NCBI RefSeq assembly: GCF_028502605.1
Contig: NC_079237.1
Location: 3,658,001 to 3,722,000, forward strand
Origin: Trichoderma breve
Taxonomy: Eukaryota > Ascomycota > Sordariomycetes > Hypocreales > Hypocreaceae
Length of the DNA stretch: 64,000 nucleotides
Direction of reading: 5' to 3'
The position numbers were made by a program, and so were the translations under genes. Of the stretch, positions 42,537-53,600 are shown in pieces (within the stretch, counting starts at the first letter, position 1; each line of letters opens with the position of its first letter). Below the pieces are notes generated by a model that ran no database searches, was not told the origin of the DNA, and was given only the letters and a program-made list of their open reading frames with translations.

Positions 42537-45500
42537 GATTGACTTGATGGCGGAGGAATGAAGAGGAACCTATGGCTATCATGATGGGATACAGCAAGTC
42601 TATATATATGCTGATATCCACGCCTATATGCATCTTCGTCTTCCCGGCGGGTTAATGACAGTGGAAAGTCTTTCGGGATATTGCCAAGGCGTTTATTTCC
42701 TCCTGATGATCATATGAGATGCTACAAGCATCAAACTTGTTGCCGCTCAACCGCCAGTTGCTTCAATTGCGCGGTCCACGTAATATTGCCCAGCTTTTGT
42801 AAGCCCCGTCACAACACGAATTCAGGCCCTCTCCCCGCAGGTAACCCCCGAGAGTGTTTCCGGTCCAATCCAGACAGACGGATCGACACAGTTCTTCCAG
42901 TTGCGGCAATGCCAATATCCTGGTAACGGGGCGGCTCTTCCACCTCGTGGGCGTTCTTTGACGGACGCTTTGCAAATCGTGGCTAGTCGCAAACGCAGCC
43001 CATGCAAATGCGGAGTACCCCATATTACAGAAACGGAGAAATGTGATGATATAAAGAGATTCCATCGTATGAATCCATTTGCGCGGATTCTTTTTCCGGT
43101 CACAGCTTCATCAAGATGACGACATTGCTGGGGCATTTTCTCTTTTGGTTCGCATCTTGGCGGAAGAATTATTTTCAGCTTCCTGTAACGCTATAGCGGC
43201 ATTTTTTACTGCTTCACGGGCATCTAGCCCTGGGACACGAAACTTGGCATCTTGGCCGACGTATAATTTCTCTCTTGGTACTTAGACTATCTTGGTCTGA
43301 AGTACGGATATGCATTTACCGAGCCAATTATGCGGAAAAATACCTTGGTTTTATGTAGTTGGAATTCCCCAGCAATCGCATCACGTAACTGTAACTGTCT
43401 TTGTTGTTTTCGCTTTTGTTTGGATCCGATCTCTCATAACTTCAGTAGTTCCTTACTTTCCCCACACAAATGTCCTGCGATGCGATCAGAATTGTTAACT
43501 GAGGCACTCAGCTGAAGCCTTTTCTTGTCCCTTTATATGGGGTTCTCGCATGGATTTTGAGTCCCGGGCGTTTAGCTATTATCTCGCAGGTGGTAGTCTG
43601 CCTCCCGACGACAAGTATTCATGGCTGAACAGTCACCATCGCCGCTACTGTCGCACAAGCTGAATCTCTCCGAGCTACCCTTTGACAAAACATTATTGAG
43701 TAGTGTGCCGGTGCCGCCTGTGATGAGGCATATTAAAAGCATGCCTTGCAGTTAGACACCGAAACGTAAGAACCCATGCGTCAATTAACCTACAGAAACA
43801 ATATACACAAGCGAACATATCACGGGATTCAACCTCAAGCCGCAACCTCTATCAGGTTGCTGTGGCAAGCAACAAGGTCAACAATGTTAGCCAGTCTTTC
43901 TAATTCTCAGCGCCATGTTCAACAGACTCTCGAATCAGATCTTGCAAAAGTCGCCATAAAAGACTTGGTAATGAAACTACAGACACCCCCCAGGAGTTTT
44001 CCATAAGATACCCGCGTGCTAGATACAGGTACCGACAGAGACCATCAATACCGCAACAGGCAGGGTAAAGTGTGGATTACACGAAGTATCTATCCTAACA
44101 AAGAGCCAGCAACTCAACGCAGAGTCTAGCTGAAGGGGGAATGGTGCTCTATGAGCTTAATTGACCTCATAGAACTCCGAATGATAGCAAATAGAGTAGC
44201 AGTGGTCTCTCCCAATACGTATAAATGTATTGGATGCTTTTTAATCTTATAATCTACAGGGTGGATACGGAAATGCGCCCATCATAGCTTTCTATATCTG
44301 ACTTGCGATCCAGTCCAATGCTGCGAGTCTGTATGATCCTAAAAATAAATAGAGATGATGGACTTGGAACTTGCACATTCCATGATGATGGGTCACATAA
44401 AGGTGGCTAAAATGCTTAATAAAGAATTGCTAGTGTAGATAAACACCTTACTCATTGCCTTTTGTGATCAATTTGCCCGAGTTCCTTGAGTTGACTGAGC
44501 GTACATAATAGAAAACAGGTTTCTTTGCAAATCGAAGTAATAAAAAGAGTTTAGTGCTGAGAGACCTTTCCCGTCTTTTCAGAATAACAGTTAGAAAACG
44601 ACAATTGACGCTCACAGCTGGATATCTCATATTTATTTATCGAATCGCGCTGATTAAGAAACAAAAGTGTTTGCAACTCGTAAGCAGGAAGCATGGCATG
44701 GATGCCCTACTCCCTCGAGGGATACAATTAGGTCTCAAAAAAAGAAATTGGGGACTAGAGAGAACAGCTAGTTATTTATCATAGCTTCGCCCCTGATGAT
44801 CTACGGCTATAGCCGGGATTTAGTTTGTCGGAAATATATTCACGTCGATCATCCGTTCTCGGGATGTCGGATGGACTCAGGCGGACTCATTTCGGATCGC
44901 ATCGCCTCACTTAAGATACGTCCCGCATTGGTAAGCGGAAGTTTTCCTCAAGGCAGCTCGGTCCTTTGACACGCAGTCCCTGAATCTGGAGCCTTGGCAG
45001 TTTTGTGACAAATGTAATAGTTAACCAAAATTATTACACGCGGCCAAATGAGATCAAAGAGCAGATGCGAGAGGACCAAAGGAAGCTTAAACATGCCGTG
45101 CTATGGCTTAAGCAAAGAGTGACGACTGAATATCGCTACAATGGCTCCACGACTTTTCTTTCATCTGATCTTTACTCGCCGCTTTGGTAATCCATTGAAA
45201 GAACCTCCTTGAACACGATGTTGCATTTGTGCGGGTCGTGCATGAAGAGCGAGTTTAAAGCGAGTTAAGAGCGAGCTGACCCCCGCAAAGATTCGGTGGC
45301 TTATTGCCTTATACGGGATATAATTACGAGGCTTGGATACCTGTGTAGTCTTCCAAGTTCTTAATTCCGATTCCCATGACCAACCACTTCTAAGCGTAAA
45401 TACTTCTGGGTTTGTTATGGCGGACGAATCATTGAGCAAAAATAGAAGTCCGAGAATTTATCAGCACCATCATCACTGACCTTAGTTTTAAGCGCGAGAA

Positions 45501-46334
45501 TATGAGGAAAGAAGATCACCAATAATGTTCATGATTCATAAACTTCTGTTGTGGCCCTTATCTAGCAATGGTGCCTGTTATTCTATCATTTGATAGTGGT
45601 ATTCAATGAAAGCTCATTACCATAACCACATCTATTTTTGACATAAAATAATGACTCTTAGCTTCTGGGTAGCTGTTGACACTGGTCAAATAAGGAAATG
45701 CTCGACGCTTTAAGGTTGAGATTGAAGATTGTGGACCATCCACTCTATTTTCCCTTGAACTCAGCAATTCATCGCATCCAATCCCTTTATATTCCCACAT
45801 CTCCATAATAGCACCCCCCTGTAAACATCAGATGAAGTCTTTCACTCAAACCCTTCTTATGACCGTTATTCTCGGGCTCGAAAGGGTTCTTACGCGATGA
45901 TTAACATATGATGACTGATGCTAAGTGATACGGACGGCTCCAAGCATGGTTACCTTGTGGATGGAGGTGACTAGGACTGTGTGTAACCCTTCGGATATAC
46001 GGGAATTTCGATTATTGGTTCAGAACAGCCTTTCGAAACGAGTATGCCCCTTTTGACAGCGATGTCTGTGAACCGGGTGAAGCGAGAGTTACATGGAAAT
46101 GCTACAGATATCTTGTATGGTAGACAATATGTATATAAGCTCTTCGGTATAACTTCAAGAACTCTTAATTGCAGCTCATGCGTTCACTCATATCACACCC
46201 TGTCCATACCATTACGCCTCTATAAGCTAGTCGGCAGAAATATTTCTCAGTTGCAAATATGATTAGCAAAACAGCAAGTCTTTACCAAATACTGATTAGA
46301 AGAAGAAAAGTTCCCTAACATACGGAATAACCAG
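42537..46334. other. Long gene-poor region
   Basis: 3.8 kb without a gene I can support. Two overlapping short frames, 43550-43663 (starting MDFESRAFSYYLAGG, after a CTTTATATG box) and 43621-43755 (starting MAEQSPSPLL), look somewhat protein-like but end quickly and match nothing I recognise. A 61-codon frame at 45005-45190 is also unassigned. The region is AT-richer than the surrounding genes and could be decayed coding DNA. Confidence 0.4.
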
Positions 46335-46339
46335 GTTAT

Positions 46340-48338
46340 TTACCACGAAACGCCAGTACTGGTAGTTGGCGGAGGCCCGGCCGGCTTGATTGTGGCCCTC
46401 CAACTCGCCCGTCATGACATAAACTGTATGCTAGTTGAGCGCAACCTGGATACCACAAAATGGCCGAAAATGGATCTCACCAACTGCCGTACCATGGAAC
46501 TATTTCGCCGGATTGGAATATCTGAAGGATTGCGAGAGATTGGTGAGCTTTTCTAACTATCATCCCGCAGCCTTGTAAATCCTTACCGATCCCAGGTGTC
46601 CCACCACAATACTCGTTTGATGTGCTTCTTAGCACCGGTTATTCAGAAGGCGAAGAAGAGATAGCCAGATGGGTGAGTTAAGAGTCAAGAATCCGGGAGA
46701 TACAAGGGAGAAGGCTTGAACTGATTTGGACCGATCGTTTAGAAGCTTGATTCTGTTGATGCTTGGTGGCAGCGTATTAAATCTCAGAATGATGGGTCGC
46801 TTCCCCGAGAACCCTACCAGCGCTGTTCCCAAGCTGTCCTAGAGGCATGGCTCAAGCCCAGAATTCAAGCTGAGAAGCTCATTGATGGCCATTTTGGTCT
46901 CAAGTTTGAGTCTCTTACAGAGACGGACGATGGAGTGGAATCTCAACTCACAGATGTTGTCACTGGCGAACAACACATTATCCGGAGCAAATACGTTGTG
47001 GGATGCGATGGAGCTGGTAGCCGTGTCCGCAAATCGATTGGGATCAATCTCCTTGGTGGGCCTGTGTAAGTTGCGGGAGTCCTTCATCCTTGCTCCTAGT
47101 TCGTTTCACTGATGGCCTTTAAAAACGAGTACAGTCCTGCCGCAATGATGTTAATCCATTTCAAATCACGAGATCTCTCAAGGTTGCAGACGCAGGGTCA
47201 ATTTTGGCACATTTCGTTCGCATCTGGCGCTTTCATCATTGCTCAAGATGAAGTCGACACTTGGACTCTACATACCAAGATTCCAATCGACACTGATTGG
47301 GAGAAAATGGATCCTGAAGAGACCATCTATAATGCATTTGGAGGCCCATTAGCGCCATTCCCCATCAAGATTGACGAAATTCTAGTCAAAAGCACCTGGC
47401 GACCGAATATTTGCATCGCTGAGAGCTACATATCTCCAGGCGGACGTGTCTTCCTCGCAGGTGATTCAGCGCATCAGAATATTCCTACCGGAGGTTATGG
47501 AATGAACACTGCCGTTGGCGATAGCTTCGATATCGGCTGGAAACTTGCGGCTACTTTGAAACAGTACGGCGGTAAAGACCTCTTGAAATCGTATGAGCTG
47601 GAACGGCTGCCCATTGCGGTACGGAATATTAACCAATCAGGCACCTTTTGGAAAGTTTGGGCTACTATCTGGTCCCGTGTTGCCGAAATAAGAACTGATA
47701 CTCTTCTATCTAAACCCGAAGAATTAAAAGCTATCAAAGCCAATACAGCAGAGTTCTTTATCACCAATGATGCTGAGAATAAAAGCCATGGCATCGAGCT
47801 TGGCTACCGATACAACGCATCACCGATTGTCATTCCAGATGCAGAGGCTACGGAGCCTGAATGGAACATTTTGCATTACATCCCATCAACCTGGCCAGGA
47901 GCCAGAGCACCACACGTCTTCCTCTCTGATGGGGAGACAAGCGTGTTTGACTTGTTTGGGCAGGACTACACGATTGTCGACTTTTCTGAAGAGGGTAAAT
48001 GGGCGCAGTCCTTTACTGAGGCTGCGAAACGCCTCGGGATTCCTGTCAAGGCAGTTCATTTGCCAGAGGAGAAACACGTACACAACATCTGGGAGCGGGC
48101 CGCAGTCCTGATCCGACCTGATGATCATGTCGCGTGGAGATCACCTCTAGATGAAGCGACATTTGAGGGAGATGTAGACGGGATCTTGAAGATTGCGGTA
48201 GGCCAGGCATCAAACACGGAGGCTGGAGTTTTAAACAAAGAGCGAGTGTTGGCTGAGGTTCGGGAGAAGGGGTTTGCGGGCACAGTCGGAAATGTCAACC
48301 AAGACAAGGTGGCGATGAAGGCTGCGTTTCAGGTTTGA
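46340..48338 (+). CDS. FAD-dependent aromatic hydroxylase-like monooxygenase
   Basis: Four exons are seen: from about 46340 to 46542, 46596-46672, 46743-47065 and 47135-48338. Introns are GTGAGC..CAG, GTGAGT..TAG and GTAAGT..CAG. All FAD_binding_3 motifs are present: VLVVGGGPAGL near the start, GCDGAGSRVR (DG motif) and GRVFLAGDSAHQNIPTGGYGMN (GD motif). A thioredoxin-like C-terminal domain follows (SVFDLFGQDYTIVDF, RAAVLIRPDDHVAWR), as in phenol 2-monooxygenase and MhpA/TfdB enzymes. It should hydroxylate a phenolic compound with NAD(P)H and O2. The start is unresolved: an in-frame TGA lies upstream of VLVVGG with no ATG between. A CTAAC branch and CAG acceptor before GTT at about 46335 suggest a missing short first exon. 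Confidence 0.82.
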
Positions 48339-48755
48339 GAAGAGGAGGAATAGCTACTACAGCGACGCGGAATGTGTAGAATATACTTAGATGCTAAAAT
48401 ACGAATATTTTCTTTATGAAGAATATGCATGGATCAATAGACTGTGACAGTACGAGGCTTTACAACTCGACTCGGCAATGCAGGAAGAATTGATCCGACG
48501 AACGATAAAAGATTGCAACAATCCTCGAGTACGAATCAAGATGCTAGAATGTCAAGCGTATGAAACACTTCTGTCTGTATTGTTTTGCTAATGCGGAACT
48601 TTTGCGACGCGGAGAAATTTGGAGTAAGTGAGTCACTCGGTAAAGTTATTGACATATACAAATGCCATCTCTTCTGCAAGACTATCGAACACGGCTCACA
48701 TTCATCACCATCACATCCTCACAGTAAATAGTACTAAGTCGTACTCTCATCCATC
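48339..48755. other. Intergenic region
   Basis: 417 bases: 3' flank of the monooxygenase and promoter of the acetyltransferase. Nothing else is seen. Confidence 0.4.
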
Positions 48756-49571
48756 ATGTCCAGCGACTCCAACTTCGCCACAATAGTCACTCCATCTCAG
48801 CTTACCACCTCATTCAAACATCTCTTTTCTAACATTCCCTCATCCGATCCAACTATTCTCGTACATTCCTCTCTTCGATCCGTCGGCTTCATCCCTGGGT
48901 TCTCTCCTTCAGTCATCCAGTCTCTTCTCTCTGCCCTCGGTCCTTCTGGCACCATCGTTGTTCCAACTCATACAGGTGACAACTCGGATCCCGCTGCGTG
49001 GCAGGCGCCCCCAGTGCCAGAATCATGGTGGCAGCCAATTAGAGACTCTATACCAGCGTTTGATCCAGCCACAACTATCACCAGAGTCGTTGGTGTAGTT
49101 CCTGAGACACTGCGAACATGGCCTGGCGCACTACGTTCAGCTCACCCACAGACATCCTTTGCGGCGTTAGGTCCCAAAGCAGAGCGCATTACAGAGGGAC
49201 ATGCACCGAGTTGCCGCTTAGGTGAATCAAGTCCACTGGCCAAACTTGAAGCCGTGGGCGCTTGGGTTTTGCTCCTCGGGGTTGGTTGGGACAAATGTAC
49301 AGCTTTCCATCTCGCCGAATATCGTATCCAGAATCCTCGTCTGGAAGACAACTCATTTGCCATAAATATAGACGGCCAACGGCAGTGGGTTACAGTGCAA
49401 GACGTGGCTATCACTGATGAAGATTTTGAGCGACTCGGGGCTGATTTTGAGAGAGATTGCAAGGTCATACATGGAACTGTTGGAGCAGCTGACTGCCGGC
49501 TGTTTTCTTTGCGAGAAGCAGTCGAGTATGCAACAAGATGGATGGATAGGAATAGAAAGAAACAAGATTGA
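48756..49571 (+). CDS. AAC(3)-like N-acetyltransferase (antibiotic_NAT family)
   Basis: A single exon of 271 residues covering the whole aminoglycoside 3-N-acetyltransferase family fold. Seen are ILVHSSLRSVGFI, ALGPSGTIVVPTHTGDNSDPAAW, TITRVVGVVPETLRTWPGALRSAHPQTSFAALGPKA, and SPLAKLEAVGAWVLLLGVGWDKCTAFHLAE. The histidine and glycine positions of the catalytic cleft are kept. The family transfers acetyl from acetyl-CoA to amino groups. Whether this fungal protein acts on aminoglycosides or on another amine is unknown, and resistance should not be assumed. No intron; it could be of bacterial ancestry, but that needs a tree. Confidence 0.88.
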   Translation: MSSDSNFATIVTPSQLTTSFKHLFSNIPSSDPTILVHSSLRSVGFIPGFSPSVIQSLLSALGPSGTIVVPTHTGDNSDPAAWQAPPVPESWWQPIRDSIPAFDPATTITRVVGVVPETLRTWPGALRSAHPQTSFAALGPKAERITEGHAPSCRLGESSPLAKLEAVGAWVLLLGVGWDKCTAFHLAEYRIQNPRLEDNSFAINIDGQRQWVTVQDVAITDEDFERLGADFERDCKVIHGTVGAADCRLFSLREAVEYATRWMDRNRKKQD

Positions 49572-49993
49572 TGATACAGAGATGCAGGGTTACTCATACA
49601 GTCACAGAGATTTGGTGGAGAGAGCTGGGGAAGAAATGATATTATTTTGGTTGGATGATGTATACCTTGATGCTTCATGATACAAGACCGGCTCGCTTCG
49701 TATCTGATTTTGAACAAGAGAGCTAATACAAGCCCGTTTCTCACGAGATGGAGCACCTCGAGATGGTGTGCGGCTTCATCTGATAGACAGCCAACTCTGT
49801 GCATATACCTCGCCTACTTTTCTCTCCTTCTCGAGTCTTCAAACATTCCCCGTTCTTTATAACGCCATGCCAATTCGTAAAGTATCACTGCCACCAACGC
49901 CCTTGAACTCCGAAATGTACTGTGATCGACGCCCGCAAAAAGGCCATGCCATGGACCCAGCTTTTCCCACCTCACAACCGTACCGGCTCTCCT
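49572..49993. other. Convergent intergenic region
   Basis: 422 bases between the acetyltransferase and NIP7 3' ends. Open frames here are shadows or chance. Confidence 0.4.
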
Positions 49994-50614
49994 CTAGCCA
50001 GACTGGAACAGGGTATCTTCGTCACGCAGGTACTCGCCGCAGTCGGCTTGTCTGAAGCAAACAACTCCAGTGGGGTCGAGCCTCCTGCTCTCGGCGGTGC
50101 TGCGAGCGCTGACTCCGAATCCCAGAGGAACATCGTCCATAGTGTAGACAACCAGGCCTTGGTGCTCGGGGCAGTCTTCTGAGTAACGACCAACGTGCGC
50201 CTTGACAACGTTTCCGCCGTAGAGGAATGGCATGACTCCGTTGGGGCGAATCCAGAGTTTGTGTCGCGCGTGCTCGGCGAGAATGGGGAGGGCAGTGATG
50301 TGGATTCGGAATTTGCCAGACTTTGTGAATTTACCTATTCGTAGAATTCAATGTTAGTTTGCGCTCAGGCACAGGTGGGAAGAAGAACAGCGCATACCCA
50401 AGCAGGTTCCTAGAGAAAGGAGATTGTCCCGAGAGATTGAAGTTGCCAGATTGGCCATGGAGAGGCGGACAAGATAGACTCGGTTCTGCGACAGGCGAAA
50501 GACGTTTCGATCGCCATCCTCTTGGGGCGCGATGATGTTCTTGAGCGATGCGCCGGTGTATTCAGCGAGCTTCTTGAAGACGGCCTGCGTCTCTTCTTCG
50601 GTGAGAGGACGCAT
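49994..50614 (-). CDS. nip7: 60S ribosome biogenesis factor NIP7
   Basis: Two exons on the minus strand, 50614-50398 and 50334-49994 (GTATGC..TAG intron), encode 185 residues, close to the 181 of yeast Nip7. The N-terminus MRPLTEEETQAVFKKLAEYTG and the NRVYLVRLSMANLATSISRDNL strand-helix are diagnostic. The C-terminal half is a PUA domain: KFTKSGKFRIHITAL, HKLWIRPNGVMPFLYGGNVVKAHVGR, GVVVYTMDDVPLGFGV. Nip7 binds pre-rRNA and is needed for 27S processing and 60S subunit export in the nucleolus. Essential in yeast. Confidence 0.95.
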
Positions 50615-51283
50615 TGTGAATTTATTTGTGTTTTTGATATACGGGAGACGAGGATTGGTAAAGTTCGATTAATGGCAAAGATTTAAAGGCTGGATCCAGG
50701 AACAAAATGTTTGACCCAGAAGTTTTTCAGAACGATAAGAAATTTCCGATAAGAGGTACACAATTGGCTGTGGGGCTAGTCGACGTTAGATACAGAGGTA
50801 CCACTTCACTCATGGTTTGCGCTGTGGGAACCTCAACACTAAACTCTATCGGCGCTATGCTCTATGAGGTAATTGGGTGGGAAGATGTTGGAGGCAATGA
50901 AGAGTCGAGTTGGATTTTACATTCAAAAAATATTATGAGTGCTCAATGGATGAATGAATCCAATTGTGTTGATTGAATGGAGTTGCAGAAATATACGTAA
51001 ATGAATAAGTTTCATATACATCTTGAAATAGAGCTTCAAATCATACCCTATGTTGCATCAAGACAACTCAAATGCTAGTGCTTGTAAGTGGTGTATACAG
51101 GTACCACAGTTTGGCTTCACGCCGAGTTTAGATGTATAATACTGCACAGGATGCTTTGAGGCATTTCTCTTATTGAATCTCTATATTATCTTGAATCTCA
51201 TTGGATCCAATTCTAAAGCTACTCATCGCGGACAAACAGTAAACATGATATTCTCAACACTCTTCATATATTCGCATAAATCA
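50615..51283. other. Intergenic region
   Basis: 669 bases containing the NIP7 promoter and the 3' flank of the SDR gene. Nothing recognisable. Confidence 0.4.
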
Positions 51284-52255
51284 TCAATGCTGAGAGGCAA
51301 AAGCAGCCGCATACAAATCCATGTCGGCAACAAACCCGTTGGTTCGTGTCGGCTTCCATCCAAGCAACTGTTTGGCGCGCGATGAAGATCCGCGCAGAGT
51401 TGTGCTCATGGCTTCGGCAAACAAATTATCGCCAAACCCAACCAGCTTGCATTCTCCCTTATAGCCCCAAGCAGAGGCCATGGCGTTGAAGATTTCAGAC
51501 ATGGACTCCTGGCTAGTGAGCAGATCGAATACCGGGTACACAGAGCCGCTGTTGATCAGGGACAGATTCTCAATCGCCTTTTGGAAGCCGGTAGCCACAT
51601 CGTCAACATGAATGAGCGCCGGCCTGGCATCAGCTTGCAGAGGAACGTTGACAGGTTCCGAGGAGCCACTTCGGGCTGCTTGAAGGAGGGGGAGGATAAA
51701 AGAGGTCCAAATAGTGTTTTCATAGCCGTAGATCAATGCCGGTCTCAGGACAGCAACGTCCAAGACATCGGAAGATGCCAAGATAGAGTTCTCGAGGCCA
51801 ACTCTCCACGCGACAAGAGCTCTTGGAGGAGTGACACCGCTAGGGCCAGCAATGCTGAGATCGTTGACTGCTTTATCACTAGATCCATGGACCCAAGTGC
51901 CCGAGCAATAGATGAACCCAAGCTTGGGGCCCTTGATGCCAGAAGCGGCATAGCTGTTCAGTCGCTCTTGGCTGATCTCCTTGGCATGGCTGAGGAACTT
52001 GGCTGACTCTTGATTGGCACCAGCAATGTCAACAATAACGTCGATGTGGTAGTCGCGGACAGCCTTCATGTAGGCTTCGGGTTCATTCACTGGATCAGCG
52101 CAGATGATGGGTGTGACTTCTGCGAGAGCCAATGTTTTGGCCTTGGCCTCAGATCGAGCAATGCCGTATACTTGGTGTTGGCCGCTTCGAACTAAAGTCT
52201 CGGCTAGTCGCTTGCCGACATAACCAGTAGCGCCAAGGATGAGGACTTTGGTCAT
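51284..52255 (-). CDS. Atypical NAD(P)-binding epimerase/dehydratase-like SDR
   Basis: A single exon of 323 residues. The Rossmann start KVLILGATGYVGKRLAETL (residues 3-21) is intact, followed by VIVDIAGANQ, LGFIYCSGTWVHGS and LRPALIYGYE. At the place where active SDRs have YxxxK, the protein reads VAWRVGLE, so the catalytic Tyr/Lys pair appears to be lost. It also has a substrate-domain PALIHVDDVATGF. The most likely role is an NAD(P)-dependent reductase with a different mechanism or a sensor, as in other atypical SDRs. Substrate unknown. Solo gene with a 1.3 kb upstream region. Confidence 0.85.
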   Translation of the reverse strand: MTKVLILGATGYVGKRLAETLVRSGQHQVYGIARSEAKAKTLALAEVTPIICADPVNEPEAYMKAVRDYHIDVIVDIAGANQESAKFLSHAKEISQERLNSYAASGIKGPKLGFIYCSGTWVHGSSDKAVNDLSIAGPSGVTPPRALVAWRVGLENSILASSDVLDVAVLRPALIYGYENTIWTSFILPLLQAARSGSSEPVNVPLQADARPALIHVDDVATGFQKAIENLSLINSGSVYPVFDLLTSQESMSEIFNAMASAWGYKGECKLVGFGDNLFAEAMSTTLRGSSSRAKQLLGWKPTRTNGFVADMDLYAAAFASQH

Positions 52256-53600
52256 TTTGATTGGATGTTTCTTTTAAAGGTAGTATATAAGTGGGATGTG
52301 ATTGAAGAGATCGTGTTGGGGTGTAAGTCGATGTGTTTTGCTGTTGCTTTTTTCTTTCGGATGAGAGTGATTGGAACCATCTTGAAGAGTTAGAATCAAA
52401 GACGATCGATATATATATATTCTTGTACGTCTATGTCTTTTGCAAGTAGTTTATGATGACATTTGTGAAATCGCCTCTCCGTGACGACCTTGGCGCTTTT
52501 CGGAGACAAGACTTGAAGCCGCCGAAGCTGTACAATCCCAGATTACCCAATTCAGTAATTCATTGTCCGCTTCTCTCCGGGACTTCTCAGCTATTCAGTG
52601 GTCAGTAATGAGAGAAGCTCCGGAGACCAGCGTTGCCGTTCCTGGATTAGGCTGTCCGCCAAAGCCGAAATGCCGGACACACACAGAGAGACGGATATTG
52701 GTTGCACGCCAGGCTCTTTAATTCCGGTATATGCACTGGTCCGACAGTTCCAAAGCCGTAGTCGTACGAATTTATGGCGAGATATAAGACCGAACAGTTA
52801 CAGCTTCTGCACAACCCAACTCTAGGTTGCAGCTGTAGCTCACAACAAACTACCCTGCATCTAGTCGTGAAGAACTTTTGCCACTTATAGCTAATTCAAT
52901 GACGATTTTTGTGCACAACTAGCTCAATAGTGAGATGTCGCGATAGGGTGTTCGACAAATTAATTCGTTCAGACAAATTAATTCACCAAGTCACGGAAGG
53001 TGAGGTTTGTACCTTCATACATAGGTTGTCTCCAACACGGCTTGAATACCTATTCTATAACGGTATGAACTTTAGCTATGTCCAAAATATCCCCTTTTAA
53101 GAAAATCACTCATTTATTGACCTGCACAACTTATAGTAGGGAGATAAGAGGACAATTAAGGTTGCTTGCAACTACAACGAAATGGCAATCGTGCCGAAGA
53201 ATGAGAAGAAACCCCCAAACAAGCAACTAAAGCGCAGGCAGCCGCACGTGACTCCGCGATTAATGTCTGAGTCATACTCGCGTCGTCTAAAAAACCGGTC
53301 GCTTGCATTGCCTCGCCTGTCTCGTTTGTTAGTAAGGCTCTATCTTCGCCTAATGACGTTGTTGAGTTGTAGAGTAAGGGCGTGAATAATGCGCCCTCTG
53401 ACAACTCTATGATCTAGAACATTGAAAGTTCTGAAAGAGACAAAGTATTTAAACTGTTTCTTCATCAGTGATTATTCTTCATTTCCCTCCAACTTTTTAT
53501 GATCAGATTTTTCTTGTGTCTGAAACGCCGTCTCAAAGTCTCTTTGTCTTCCTACTAGAATTGTTACATCATCTCCACTTTCACAGCTCAACTCAACACC
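52256..53600. other. Divergent intergenic region
   Basis: 1.3 kb between two divergent genes. A TATATATA tract near 52412 and a TATTTAAA near 53445 are likely promoter elements. No coding region is supported. Confidence 0.45.

Noticed and set aside
43550..43755. Two overlapping small genes
   Set aside because: Both frames look partly protein-like but have no continuation, splice signals or known homology. Kept only as a note in the region entry.
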